From NCBI GenBank assembly GCA_029937975.1, contig JAPYOW010000015.1:1-39127 (forward strand): a stretch of 39,127 nt of DNA, read 5' to 3'. The notes under the pieces are model-generated. The model did not search any database. It was given only the letters and a program-made list of their open reading frames with translations, and was not told where the DNA came from. The DNA is from Methylococcaceae bacterium (GTDB lineage: Bacteria > Pseudomonadota > Gammaproteobacteria > Methylococcales > Methylomonadaceae). This document shows positions 28,054-38,228 of the stretch, piece by piece. Position 1 is the first letter of the stretch. Every line of letters begins with the position of its first letter. Both the position numbers and the translations under genes were made by a program.

Positions 28054-28105
28054 AGCACCCGGTTTTTCAGTGATGCCGGGTTTCGCTATTCGCCGCTATC
28101 CAGCG
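28054..28105. other. Two stem-loops before dinB
   Basis: ACCCGG/CCGGGT with a 13-nt loop (about 28057-28081) is followed by CCGCT-ATCC-AGCGG (28092-28105). Neither has a T-run, so they are poor terminators; they may end the DUF4389 transcript or shape the dinB leader. No SOS box was found upstream of dinB. Confidence 0.3.
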
Positions 28106-28136
28106 GGGTTAACGATAGAATGTTATATTAAAAGCA

Positions 28137-29234
28137 ATGCCTGATAGATGCCGAAAAATAATTCATATTGATATGGATGCTTTTTTTGCAGCGGTCGAAC
28201 AACGTGATTTCCCTGAATATAACCATAAACCCCTAGTGGTTGGCGGCCAACCTCATTCCAGAGGTGTCGTTGCTACCTGTAATTATGAAGCCCGAAAGTA
28301 CGGTATTCATTCCGCCATGCCTGCTTCTCAGGCCTATCGCTTATGCCCTCAGGCTATTTTTGTAAAGCCCCGGTTCGAGGCTTATAAAGAAGCCGCGGCC
28401 AGTATCAGGCAGGTTTTTAGCTGCTTTACTGAGTTAGTTGAACCGTTGTCGCTGGATGAAGCTTATCTGGATGTCAGTCATACTTCTTTGCATCATGGCT
28501 CTGCCTCTTTAATCGCTAAAGACATTAAAAAAGCGATTCTTGAGAAGACGCAACTGGTTGCTTCAGCCGGCGTTTCTTATAATAAATTTTTAGCAAAAAT
28601 TGCCTCTGACAGGGATAAACCTGATGGTTTTTATTTAATCACACCGGAGCAAGGCGCGCAATTTGTTGAAATGCTGCCTATTGGACAATTTCATGGTATT
28701 GGTAAAGCGACGGAAAAGAAAATGCATGCTTATGGCATAAAAACGGGGCGTGAGCTAAAAAAACAATCGCTTGCTTTTTTGTTGCAAACCTTCGGTAAAG
28801 CCGGACAGCATTATTATGATATTTCCAGAGGTATTGACCTCAGACCCGTCAATAACCATCGACTCAGTAAATCTGTAGGTGTTGAAACAACCTTTCAAAC
28901 AGATATTAAAGAGCGGCAGCATATTCTAGAACAGTTAAATCAGTTATTAAGTCAGGCCTTGGTCAAGTTGAACGCGAAAAAATTAAGCGCGCGAACTGTC
29001 ACCATAAAAATTAAATATCATGATTTTGTGCAAATAACGCGTAGTCAAACATTATCCCGTGCCATTTCATCATCATGGGACGCGACCGGGATTTTTGACG
29101 ATTTATTAAAAGATACGGATGTTGGCCAGCGTCATGTGCGATTGTTGGGGGTCAGCTTTTCCTCTTTACATTCCTTAGCTCAGCCATTAGCTTATCAGCA
29201 GATGGATTTATTTGATGTGCTGGGTTCGAATTGA
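28137..29234 (+). CDS. dinB: DNA polymerase IV (Y-family, translesion)
   Basis: Error-prone translesion polymerase of 365 residues (E. coli DinB 351). The first catalytic aspartate is in IHIDMDAFFAAVEQ (D12), the steric-gate region follows, and the second acidic pair is in SLDEAYLDVS (D107, E108). The helix-hairpin-helix thumb (GIGKATEKKMHAYGI) and little-finger domain follow, and the C-terminal QMDLF is a beta-clamp-binding motif. It is convergent with darP. Confidence 0.97.
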   Translation: MPDRCRKIIHIDMDAFFAAVEQRDFPEYNHKPLVVGGQPHSRGVVATCNYEARKYGIHSAMPASQAYRLCPQAIFVKPRFEAYKEAAASIRQVFSCFTELVEPLSLDEAYLDVSHTSLHHGSASLIAKDIKKAILEKTQLVASAGVSYNKFLAKIASDRDKPDGFYLITPEQGAQFVEMLPIGQFHGIGKATEKKMHAYGIKTGRELKKQSLAFLLQTFGKAGQHYYDISRGIDLRPVNNHRLSKSVGVETTFQTDIKERQHILEQLNQLLSQALVKLNAKKLSARTVTIKIKYHDFVQITRSQTLSRAISSSWDATGIFDDLLKDTDVGQRHVRLLGVSFSSLHSLAQPLAYQQMDLFDVLGSN

Positions 29235-29255
29235 TTCAGGGGAATATGCCATCCA

Positions 29256-29822
29256 TTACTCTATCAGCAGTTCCTTGAGATATTGGTATAAAACCCGAGC
29301 CATTTTAGGGGGTTTTTCTTGCAGGGCTTCTTTTTGTGCATTGCGCTGTAATTGTCTTAAATATTGTCGGTCAGCATTTGGAAACTGATTCAATAATGCG
29401 GTTAATACCGTATTATCCTGACTGGCAATTAATTTATCGCGCCACTGTTCACACTGATGATGATCTCTGACACCATGCGCACTCTTGGACTTTATGCGAT
29501 CCAGCGCTTCTTGAATATCATTCAGATCAATCTTTCTTAGTTGTCCGGTAATGAATTTAAGTTGACGCTTTCTGGCCGCTTTTGTAGCCGACATTATTCT
29601 TGCCTCTTTAACGGCAACTTCAACTTTTTCAGACAGCTTCATGGTCGTTAACTGAACATCTGTTAATTGCGTTAATGCCTCTGCAAGTTCCGCAATATCC
29701 GCAATATCCCTTTTGATCTGGGATTTATTGGGGCGAATGGCGTAAAACTCAATCAAATCACCATTTTCATCATATTCCGGTTCTTCATCTCCGCCGTAGG
29801 CGACTTCGTTATTATCTCTCAT
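29256..29822 (-). CDS. darP: Ribosome biogenesis factor DarP (YjgA, DUF615)
   Basis: A 188-residue late-stage 50S ribosomal-subunit assembly factor. The DUF615 pattern is clear: an acidic N-terminus, PNKSQIKRDIADIAELAEAL near 31-50, KEARIMSATKAARKRQLKFI near 82-101, the DLNDIQEALDRIKSKSA segment, and a highly helical C-terminus with YLRQLQRNAQKE. A 61-residue membrane-protein gene lies 2 bp upstream on the same strand. Confidence 0.94.
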   Translation of the reverse strand: MRDNNEVAYGGDEEPEYDENGDLIEFYAIRPNKSQIKRDIADIAELAEALTQLTDVQLTTMKLSEKVEVAVKEARIMSATKAARKRQLKFITGQLRKIDLNDIQEALDRIKSKSAHGVRDHHQCEQWRDKLIASQDNTVLTALLNQFPNADRQYLRQLQRNAQKEALQEKPPKMARVLYQYLKELLIE

Positions 29823-29824
29823 GA

Positions 29825-30010
29825 TTAAACCATTGCTATTAAAAAGACGACAAATATTATTACAAAACTCAGTGGTAGCAGCAAACTTTTCCAGTCAGAT
29901 TTTGAATGCTTGCTTAAGTGGGCTGCGGATTTTATGCCTGGGCGCATCCATAATATGACACCCAGTACCATCACGCCCAATAAAAGATTTTCCCAAAGTG
30001 AAAATTCCAT
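29825..30010 (-). CDS. Small two-helix membrane protein, unknown
   Basis: A 61-residue protein that I do not recognise. Two hydrophobic helices (about 6-22 and 43-61) are joined by a basic loop (GIKSAAHLSKHSKSDWKS). It ends 2 bp before darP, so cotranscription is likely, and follows the glycosylase gene by 27 bp. On the minus strand AGG occurs about 8 nt before the ATG. The hydrophobic composition and tight spacing support a real gene, though short. Confidence 0.65.
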   Translation of the reverse strand: MEFSLWENLLLGVMVLGVILWMRPGIKSAAHLSKHSKSDWKSLLLPLSFVIIFVVFLIAMV

Positions 30011-30037
30011 GGTGTTTCCTTAATTGTTTACAGAGGA

Positions 30038-30559
30038 TTATACGTGATCATTGCTGATGGCGTGTTTCCAAATATCAAGTTTTTCCTGAAAGGACATCGT
30101 CGCATGTGCCGGACTGGTTGAGGGTAATCGAAAATATGTCAAATCGCTGAAGGGACTGTTAAGTTGGGGTAACACGGTTTTTTTATATATGTTTTCGGCT
30201 TTTGCGCCGTTAAAACATACCGTGTTAATGGCCGGGTGAATCGCAAAGAAGGCTTTGAAGTCATTGGCCTTTATGGAATTCATTGCGATCGCGGTATCGA
30301 GGCTGCCTGTTCTATGGCAACTATGCAAAACATCCCACAAGGCAATGTCATTATTAAGTAATAGCGCTGTGCGCTGACCGTACGTGGTGGTCTGGCAATT
30401 CGGGTCCAATAAACGCAACATAATAGGCCAGAATGCATTGCGTTGATGTGCATAATATTGTTGGGTTGCTAAAGACACTTGGCTGGGCATTGAACCCAGA
30501 ATCAGTAAGGTCGCTGATTTGTCGGCGATCGGGGCAAATCCGCTGATAGGCTTAGTCAT
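30038..30559 (-). CDS. DNA-deoxyinosine glycosylase (UDG family 6)
   Basis: A 173-residue base-excision repair enzyme expected to remove hypoxanthine, the deamination product of adenine, from DNA. The uracil-DNA-glycosylase fold motif appears as LLILGSMPSQVSLATQQYYA near 18-37, followed by HQRNAFWPIML, and the C-terminal motif is LPSTSPAHATMSF near 145-157. This is the pattern of the hypoxanthine glycosylase family rather than Mug. The start at 30559 is close to the rdgC start at 30674, so the two are divergently transcribed. Confidence 0.85.
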   Translation of the reverse strand: MTKPISGFAPIADKSATLLILGSMPSQVSLATQQYYAHQRNAFWPIMLRLLDPNCQTTTYGQRTALLLNNDIALWDVLHSCHRTGSLDTAIAMNSIKANDFKAFFAIHPAINTVCFNGAKAENIYKKTVLPQLNSPFSDLTYFRLPSTSPAHATMSFQEKLDIWKHAISNDHV

Positions 30560-30673
30560 CGGCCATCATGAATGGAATGCACGCCCGGTTTATCGGGTTT
30601 GTCAAAAATAAACCTTACGGTCGCAGTAAATCTGAGATAATGCATGCCCCTTTTATTGTCGATGTTAAATTCC

Positions 30674-31585
30674 ATGTGGTTTAAAAATCTTGCACTATAC
30701 CGTTTTACCGAAGCTTTTACTTTATCCAGTGAGGAGCTTGAAGACAAACTCAGTGAAAAACAATTTCAGCCCTGTGGTAAACAGGATGAATTTAGTCAAG
30801 GCTGGACATCGCCTGTTAATCATACTGCCGAGCAACTGATACACGCAAGCAATGGTTTTATGATGTTGTGTTTGAAAAAGGAAGAAAAAGTCATTCCTGC
30901 GGCAGTGATCAATGAAATGTTACAGGAAAAAATAGCGGATGTTGAAACACAAGAGTCTAGAAAATTAGCTAAAAAAGAACGCGCCGCATTAAAAGACGAA
31001 CTCATCTTTGAGCTTTTACCCCGCGCTTTTTCATTCTCAAAAAAGACCTATGCCTATATAGACCCGAAAGGCGGCTGGATGGTGGTGAATGCCGCTACGC
31101 CAAAAAAAGCAGAGGATTTATTAAGTTTTTTACGGAAAGGATTGGGTTCTTTGCCCATCGTACCGGTCAATACTCTTGAATCACCGGTAACAGTCATGAC
31201 GCAGTGGCTGACAGATAAGCATTCCGTTCCTGAGGGCGTCACCATTGAGGATGAATGTGAATTGCGTAGTAAAGAAGACGAGGCCAGTATTATCCGTTGT
31301 AAACGGCATAACCTGAGTTTACCTGAAATTACGAATCATCTGGAGAAGGGTAAACAAGTCATTAAATTAGCGGTTAACTGGACGGATCGCCTATCTTTTA
31401 TTATTGATGAAAATCTGGCGATTAAACGCCTGAAATTTCTTGATTTAATTCAAGACCAGGTGGCGGATATAGAAGCAGATGACGAAGTGGCTCAATTTGA
31501 TGTAAACTTTTCAATTATGTCTCTGGAGTTGGCTCATTTTTTACCGCGTTTTCTGGAATTTTTTGGCGGTGAAAATAAAGTTTAA
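30674..31585 (+). CDS. rdgC: Recombination-associated protein RdgC
   Basis: A ring-forming double-stranded-DNA-binding protein that limits RecA activity. Family members start M(L)WFKNLxxYR, so I take the ATG at 30674 (MWFKNLALYRFTEAF), ten codons inside the longest frame; that gives 303 residues, the same as E. coli. Other conserved segments are QPCGKQDEFSQGW near 36, LKDELIFELLPRAFSFSKKT (in part), RKGLGSLPIVPVNT near 164-177 and TNHLEKGKQVIKLAVNW near 217-233. Confidence 0.95.
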   Translation: MWFKNLALYRFTEAFTLSSEELEDKLSEKQFQPCGKQDEFSQGWTSPVNHTAEQLIHASNGFMMLCLKKEEKVIPAAVINEMLQEKIADVETQESRKLAKKERAALKDELIFELLPRAFSFSKKTYAYIDPKGGWMVVNAATPKKAEDLLSFLRKGLGSLPIVPVNTLESPVTVMTQWLTDKHSVPEGVTIEDECELRSKEDEASIIRCKRHNLSLPEITNHLEKGKQVIKLAVNWTDRLSFIIDENLAIKRLKFLDLIQDQVADIEADDEVAQFDVNFSIMSLELAHFLPRFLEFFGGENKV

Positions 31586-31624
31586 GTCTGGCAGGAAAAC
31601 ATTTATGTCCAACAGCTTATTTCT

Positions 31625-32587
31625 ATGTTTAATACGCCACTATTTTATTTGCTGTTATTAATAAGCAATACGCTGGGAGCGGCTAGTTTTTCATATCCTG
31701 AAAATAACGGCGACTCTCTCATTGGTGACACATCTTCTTTAACCCGGGTGTTTTTTTCCGGATATGAAGATACGCTGCTTGATATTGCCAGGTATTTTAA
31801 TGCAGGACAAAATGAAATTCTCCGGATAAACCCCGGTGTCGATAGGTGGCTACCCGGAGAAGGGACTTTAATAAGCATCCCTCATAGTCGTTTGTTACCC
31901 GCGACAGTGCATCAAGGTTTAGTGCTTAATTTGCCGGAGTTTCGTTTGTATTATTACCCCCGACAGAGTAATGGCCAGCTTAAACAGGTCATTACTCACC
32001 CGATCAGTGTCGGACGTGCAGGCTGGAATACACCTTTAGGTAAAACCCGCGTGACCCATAAAACCAGAAATCCGGTCTGGATACCTCCTCTCTCAATCCG
32101 CAAAGAGCATGAGGCAAGCGGGGACATCTTACCCGCTATTGTCCCGGCAGGCCCTGATAATCCATTAGGCCTTTTTGCCATTAGACTCGCTATCCCGGGG
32201 TATCTTATTCATGGCACTAATAAACCCTATGGTATTGGAATGCGTGTCAGTCATGGCTGTGTCCGTATGTACCCGGAAGATATCAAAGGCCTATTCTCAC
32301 AGATAAAAATCGGCACCCAAGTCAATATTATTAATCAAGCTATAAAAGTGGGATGGTCAAATAATGCGCTTTTTATTGAAGTTTATCCGGATATGGAAGG
32401 CCAGGAGTTAGCCATGGAACAAAGGCTGGAAATCGCAATGGAACTGATAGCAAAAGCGAATGATGAGACGCTGCCCGCTCTTGATACCGGTGGGTTAAGG
32501 CAGGCCTTGCAGCAAAGTACTGGCATTCCTGTGCTTATTTACAGGAAAAACGGGATGCTGCCGGTTAAAAAAGGGCAAAAAAACTGA
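31625..32587 (+). CDS. L,D-transpeptidase with LysM-type domain (YkuD/ErfK family)
   Basis: A 320-residue periplasmic enzyme with a signal peptide of about 20 residues (cut after LGAASA-like LGAA). Residues about 42-88 form a LysM-like peptidoglycan-binding domain, and the YkuD catalytic domain covers about 98-235. Catalytic residues are H196 in IHGTN and the SHGCVRM motif with H210 and Cys212. Close relatives in E. coli (ErfK, YbiS, YcfS) attach Braun lipoprotein to the diaminopimelate of peptidoglycan. A Braun-type lipoprotein gene lies convergent 59 bp away, which fits that role. No good ribosome-binding site precedes the ATG, but the signal peptide sets the start. Confidence 0.93.
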   Translation: MFNTPLFYLLLLISNTLGAASFSYPENNGDSLIGDTSSLTRVFFSGYEDTLLDIARYFNAGQNEILRINPGVDRWLPGEGTLISIPHSRLLPATVHQGLVLNLPEFRLYYYPRQSNGQLKQVITHPISVGRAGWNTPLGKTRVTHKTRNPVWIPPLSIRKEHEASGDILPAIVPAGPDNPLGLFAIRLAIPGYLIHGTNKPYGIGMRVSHGCVRMYPEDIKGLFSQIKIGTQVNIINQAIKVGWSNNALFIEVYPDMEGQELAMEQRLEIAMELIAKANDETLPALDTGGLRQALQQSTGIPVLIYRKNGMLPVKKGQKN

Positions 32588-32646
32588 GCAGAGCAATGTA
32601 CTCAGGTCTTTTTGAAAGCGATGCTTTAAAACGATTGCATTCTAAC

Positions 32647-32916
32647 TTATTTCATCATTGACTTTTTGAACATACGATCAAGTTTATTATTGGTATCTTG
32701 CGCATATTGAGCCGCACGATTGGCAGCAGCTTCTGCAGATGTCGCTTTTTCAGCGGCTTTAGCGGAGGATACTCGCGCTTTAGAAACATCTGCTGATACT
32801 TGGGCTTTTAATGCATCAATTTGGGTTTGTAAAAACTCGATATCAGATTTAGACGCACATCCTGTTGCTAAAGCGGCAGCAAGAACAACTACTGAAAATT
32901 TTACTGTTTTCATCAT
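32647..32916 (-). CDS. lpp: Braun-type murein lipoprotein (Lpp/OprI family)
   Basis: An 89-residue lipoprotein precursor (88 if the second ATG is used). Lipobox LATGC places the lipidated Cys at residue 20, so the mature protein has about 70 residues. A coiled-coil with alanine-rich heptads (AAEKATSAEAAANRAAQYA) follows, and the chain ends in Lys (SMMK), the residue that in Lpp is linked to peptidoglycan. An AAGGAA ribosome-binding site precedes the start. The gene is flanked by two YkuD L,D-transpeptidase genes. It is longer than E. coli Lpp (58 mature residues) and nearer OprI in composition. Confidence 0.88.
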   Translation of the reverse strand: MMKTVKFSVVVLAAALATGCASKSDIEFLQTQIDALKAQVSADVSKARVSSAKAAEKATSAEAAANRAAQYAQDTNNKLDRMFKKSMMK

Positions 32917-33019
32917 GTTATGTTTCCTTATAAAGAGATTAATAACGGACCAAGCGCATAATCACGTACGGACAGAGCTTTCGGCCAATTCTGCCTTTTT
33001 TGGGGGAAAGTTTCCAGTT

Positions 33020-33574
33020 TTATTTTATTTTTACCCGCATATTGTCAGTAATCCAGGGCGCTAGACGATCAATTTGCGCATTGGTTAAGGCAATGCAGCC
33101 ATGCGTCCAGTTGACCAGATTATGAATACGTTCATCGGCATTGCCTAAACCGTGAATACCAATTCTGCCGCCTAGCGGGGTGGAGTGTGGCGGTGTCTTA
33201 TGCTGTCGATGCGCAGCAATAATAGCCGCGTGGGCTTGCTGGTCTAACAAACCCGCGGATAAGGCCTGGTCTGCATTTTTCTCGGAGGGGTAATTAAAAC
33301 CATAAAATCGATGAAACAGACTGTTTACATTCACCCATGTAATCTTATAGTCTCCTAAGGGCGTAATGTCATCGCCTACAGATTGTTTAAACCCTGCACC
33401 ATTGCGTCCAATAGCAATGTTTTTCATAACGGCAAGGGTCTTGTTACCTTGTTTAATTTCAAGTTGTAACTTTTGGGTATCAATGGAAAGCCAGATATTT
33501 TCTTCGGCTTTCGGGCATTCCAGAAGAAAAACCGGTGCTAAGCATAAAAAGACGAATAATGGTATCCGGTTCAT
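33020..33574 (-). CDS. YkuD L,D-transpeptidase-fold protein, small
   Basis: A 184-residue protein with a signal peptide (about residues 1-22) and one YkuD domain. The catalytic signature is IGIHGLGN (H141) and WTHGCIALTN with H158 and Cys160. In crosslinking enzymes the motif is HGCxR; here the Arg position is Ala, as in the YafK/DpaA branch, whose E. coli member cleaves Lpp from peptidoglycan. That makes either attachment or detachment of the neighbouring lipoprotein possible. It ends 103 bp upstream of lpp on the same strand. Confidence 0.85.
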   Translation of the reverse strand: MNRIPLFVFLCLAPVFLLECPKAEENIWLSIDTQKLQLEIKQGNKTLAVMKNIAIGRNGAGFKQSVGDDITPLGDYKITWVNVNSLFHRFYGFNYPSEKNADQALSAGLLDQQAHAAIIAAHRQHKTPPHSTPLGGRIGIHGLGNADERIHNLVNWTHGCIALTNAQIDRLAPWITDNMRVKIK

Positions 33575-33630
33575 AAAAACCTACAATTAATGAATGTTTT
33601 AGTGTATTTTAAACCGACTTATAACAATAA

Positions 33631-35286
<1,656 letters not shown>

Positions 35287-35303
35287 AGGGATGTTGCGGC
35301 AAA

Positions 35304-35357
35304 CCGGGTTTGACTGGGTGAAGGCAGCGGTCGTTGTCTCACGCAAAGTCAACCCGG
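35304..35357. other. Long inverted repeat between pgm and the kinase gene
   Basis: CCGGGTTTGACT (35304-35315) pairs with AGTCAACCCGG (35347-35357) with one bulged T, closing a 31-nt loop, in the 95 bp between two convergent stop codons. It may serve as a two-way transcription block, although no T-run follows. Confidence 0.4.
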
Positions 35358-35360
35358 GCT

Positions 35361-35381
35361 AACGGTAAACGGTAAACGGTA
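35361..35381. repeat. Three tandem copies of a 7-bp unit
   Basis: The unit AACGGTA is repeated three times without mismatch and ends one base before the stop codon of the kinase-like gene (35382-35384). Confidence 0.9.
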
Positions 35382-36452
35382 TTAGCGGTGAGCCGTCCGG
35401 AAAATTTCAATCTGCTGTCTGATCGCCCCTTCCTGCTGTGTAATACTTTCGCACAATTGAAATTGATGCAGTGCTCTGTGCAGATTTTGTTCTGGCGAAT
35501 TCACTTTAAAATATAAATTGCCGGCTAAATAATCGCTAAAAAAACGTAAGCCTAACTCGAAGGGCATCAATTGAATGGCAGGGTATAAATAAGCGTAATC
35601 CCAGGTATTTAAAAAACCATGCATCTCGGGTAAGTAATTGCTTAATATGGCGTTACACCGCTCAATATCAAAGCTATTAGACTCCTTGATATGACAACAT
35701 GAGCGTAAGCAATCTGCAATATCATGAAGGATTAAGCCAGGTTTAACAGTATCTAAATCAATGAGGCTCAGCACCTGGTTGCTGTCTTTTTTGAATAAAA
35801 AGTTATTCAGTTTAGGGTCGCCATGGGTAATCGATTCGGTCAATAAGCCTTTTAATCGTGCGGTTTCCAGCACAGATGCTTGTGCTTGCAAGCTATCAAT
35901 AAATTGTCTACAGCGTTGTACTTTCTTAGCATCGACAGGGTTTCCCTGTTTATCCTCAAGCGACTGATAATATTTTAAATATTCAGGGGTTACATGAAAA
36001 CCTGCCAAGGTATCATGAAAGCTATCCAGCGCGACGTTTCTGAATAAGCAATGGAAGTGAGCTAAGGCAAAACCCAGTTGTTTTGCTTCCTCCAGATTGC
36101 TGATGAGCTCTTTACTGACGGTATTGTCTATAAATTCTAAAGCCCGCCAGACATTTTTTTGTGGATCAACAGCATAATTATGATGATTCAGGGTTTTTAT
36201 CAGCTGAGGTATCTTTAGTCTGACCTCTGAACTGCTTTTTTGACGAAGATGCTGATTTAAGCGGATCAAATTTTCCATCATGCCCGCCGGGTCAGGGAAA
36301 ACCTGTGTGTTAATGCGTTGTAATACAAAGGATTCCTGCGCCGCTGTGACCAGAAAAGTATCGTTGATTAAGCCATTGCCCAATGCCGAAATTTGGTGAT
36401 GTGCGGCATGACTAAAGTAGCTGGCGGCTATATGTGCAGCGCGGGTCACCAC
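35382..36452 (-). CDS. Phosphotransferase, N-acetylhexosamine kinase-like (APH fold)
   Basis: A 356-residue small-molecule kinase of the aminoglycoside-phosphotransferase fold. Visible are the nucleotide loop GNGLINDTFLV near 25-35, the lysine-like VLQRIN strand near 43-48, the Brenner motif HGDPKLNNFLF (D212, N217) and the metal-binding LIDLDTVKPG (D232, D234). The G-x-G-L-I-N-D-T start is the pattern of N-acetylhexosamine 1-kinases (NahK) and related proteins, so a sugar substrate is likely but unproven. It lies one base after rdgB on the same strand, and ends against pgm, which also handles sugar 1-phosphates. Confidence 0.8.
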   Translation of the reverse strand: MVTRAAHIAASYFSHAAHHQISALGNGLINDTFLVTAAQESFVLQRINTQVFPDPAGMMENLIRLNQHLRQKSSSEVRLKIPQLIKTLNHHNYAVDPQKNVWRALEFIDNTVSKELISNLEEAKQLGFALAHFHCLFRNVALDSFHDTLAGFHVTPEYLKYYQSLEDKQGNPVDAKKVQRCRQFIDSLQAQASVLETARLKGLLTESITHGDPKLNNFLFKKDSNQVLSLIDLDTVKPGLILHDIADCLRSCCHIKESNSFDIERCNAILSNYLPEMHGFLNTWDYAYLYPAIQLMPFELGLRFFSDYLAGNLYFKVNSPEQNLHRALHQFQLCESITQQEGAIRQQIEIFRTAHR

Positions 36453-36453
36453 A

Positions 36454-37053
36454 TCAAGGGCTAATGAATTGAGTTAATTGGCGTAATGCCTGTGCTCTGT
36501 GACTGAGTTCATTTTTAATGTCCGGCGACATTTCGGCAGAGGTTTGTTGGTGGCTTGGCACCCAGAAAATGGGATCATAGCCAAATCCATGATGACCGGC
36601 GGGGGCTGACAAAATAACGCCCTCCCACACTCCTTGGGAAATAATGGGTAATGGGTCATGGGCATGACGCATGAAAACCATGACACAGACAAAACGGGCA
36701 GTACGTTTTTCAACCGCAACCGACTCTAAATCGGTTAATAACTTTTGTAAGTTTTCCTGGTCTGAGGCCCCCACCCCGGCATATCTTGCCGAAATAACAC
36801 CGGGGGCACCGTTGAGTGCATCCACCACGAGGCCCGAGTCATCTGCAAGGGCCGGAAGATGACTGTGTAGCGCTGCATTTCTGGCTTTTATAATGGCATT
36901 TTCCACAAATGTGGACCCCGTTTCATCTGCCTCTTCAATATTAAATTGAGACTGGGGCACAATGGATTGCCGGGTGAGTATGGATTGAATTTCTCTGATT
37001 TTTCCTGGATTAGCACTGGCTAAAACAAGGGTTTGATTGTCTGTCAATGCCAT
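36454..37053 (-). CDS. rdgB: dITP/XTP pyrophosphatase (RdgB/HAM1)
   Basis: House-cleaning nucleotide pyrophosphatase that removes dITP, dXTP and XTP. The 199-residue protein starts with LVLASANPGKIREIQ (NTP-binding SxNxxK) and carries ADDSGLVVDALNGAPGVISAR near 80-100, the GFGYDPIFWVP block near 145, and the SHRAQALRQL C-terminus. All are diagnostic. It is the middle gene of rph-rdgB-kinase. Confidence 0.97.
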   Translation of the reverse strand: MALTDNQTLVLASANPGKIREIQSILTRQSIVPQSQFNIEEADETGSTFVENAIIKARNAALHSHLPALADDSGLVVDALNGAPGVISARYAGVGASDQENLQKLLTDLESVAVEKRTARFVCVMVFMRHAHDPLPIISQGVWEGVILSAPAGHHGFGYDPIFWVPSHQQTSAEMSPDIKNELSHRAQALRQLTQFISP

Positions 37054-37074
37054 AGGAAATACGCCTTTAAAAAA

Positions 37075-37809
37075 CTATTTAACTGTTGCTAATGCTTCGC
37101 GCTGTTTTTCCAGTAACTGATTAATACCGTGTTCTGCCAGTTCCAGCATGGTATTGAGTTCGTCTTTTCTAAAGGCGTGGCCTTCAGCGGTGCCTTGTAT
37201 TTCAATAAATGCAGCGGCATCATTCATCACTACATTCATATCGGTTTCGGCATGACTATCTTCAGCATAATCCAGATCTAAAACAGCCGCTCCATTATAA
37301 ATGCCGACTGATATCGCCGCAATCTGACCGTGAATGGGGTTCTTTTTAATTTGTTTTTTAGCCAGCATGCCATTGATCGCCAGAGACAAGGCTACAAAAC
37401 CACCGGTAATTGCTGCGGTACGAGTGCCGCCATCGGCCTGAATAACATCACAATCAATCGTAATGGTATGTTCTCCCAAGGCTTTCAAATCAATGGCAGC
37501 ACGGAGGGAACGGCCAATTAAACGCTGAATCTCCAGCGTGCGGCCACCTTGTTTGCCTCTGGAGGCTTCACGCCCCATTCGATCATGGGTAGATCTTGGT
37601 AGCATGCCATATTCAGCAGTGACCCAGCCCTCGCCCTTGCCTTTTAAAAATCGGGGGACTCTTTTTTCCACAGAGGCTGTGCACAGCACTCTGGTATCAC
37701 CAAACTCAACCATGACAGAACCTTCCGCATGTTTTGTATAGTGGCAGATAAAGTTAACATCTCTTAATTGTTTGGGGGTGCGTCCACTCGGTCTCATACT
37801 GCTACTCAT
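37075..37809 (-). CDS. rph: Ribonuclease PH
   Basis: Phosphate-dependent 3' to 5' exoribonuclease for tRNA 3' ends, hexameric in the family. The 244-residue product includes [20 protein letters not shown] near 23-42, [20 protein letters not shown] (in part), [20 protein letters not shown] near 84-103 and the catalytic [14 protein letters not shown] near 119. Family members commonly begin MRPSGR; that ATG is at 37797 and would give 240 residues. Neither start has a good ribosome-binding site, so the four extra residues are open. It is divergent from yicC, the same arrangement as in E. coli. Confidence 0.96.
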   Translation of the reverse strand: MSSSMRPSGRTPKQLRDVNFICHYTKHAEGSVMVEFGDTRVLCTASVEKRVPRFLKGKGEGWVTAEYGMLPRSTHDRMGREASRGKQGGRTLEIQRLIGRSLRAAIDLKALGEHTITIDCDVIQADGGTRTAAITGGFVALSLAINGMLAKKQIKKNPIHGQIAAISVGIYNGAAVLDLDYAEDSHAETDMNVVMNDAAAFIEIQGTAEGHAFRKDELNTMLELAEHGINQLLEKQREALATVK

Positions 37810-38228
37810 AGAAAAACGGCTCAGTATACCCGCTTTTATTGGCTTAATGATTTTTAATTGCCTTTACAGCAATTGAGTTCACGGATGATAAGGGCTGTGC
37901 TTAAAGTGCAGATGACATTGATTGCGATGGCAGGAATAAAGTCCAGGCTGCGTTCAGAAACAACCAGCATAGTGGGTCAGGCCATCCAGATTTTGTTCAT
38001 AAGAGCATTCTGTAATACTTGGACGGATTGCGGTCTTTGTTCTGGATCAATGGCCAAAACCCCGTTAATGGCGAGATATTCAGGCGAGTTCCCGTTCGAT
38101 CATATACTGGTTTATAATGGTAGCCGATTGCAGGTAATTCCATTCTTAAGGATAGTTTCTGGATCGTAATATTTAGTCATTTATGTCGTGAATTTGAGCG
38201 CACAATAAACACAACAATAGGTAATACA
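37810..38228. other. 419-bp divergent gap between rph and yicC
   Basis: No gene is supported; a 103-codon frame (37858-38169) has no motif and no ribosome-binding site. The region should hold both divergent promoters. For yicC a weak candidate is TTGCAG (about 38127-38132), 17-bp spacer, GATAGT. A small stem-loop AATTGC/GCAATT lies at 37856-37874. Confidence 0.45.

Noticed and set aside
30556-30747. 63-codon minus-strand frame upstream of the glycosylase
   Set aside because: It overlaps the 5' end of rdgC on the other strand, has no motif, and the glycosylase has its own start at 30559.
37858-38169. 103-codon frame between rph and yicC
   Set aside because: No ribosome-binding site or motif; the region is expected to hold divergent promoters.
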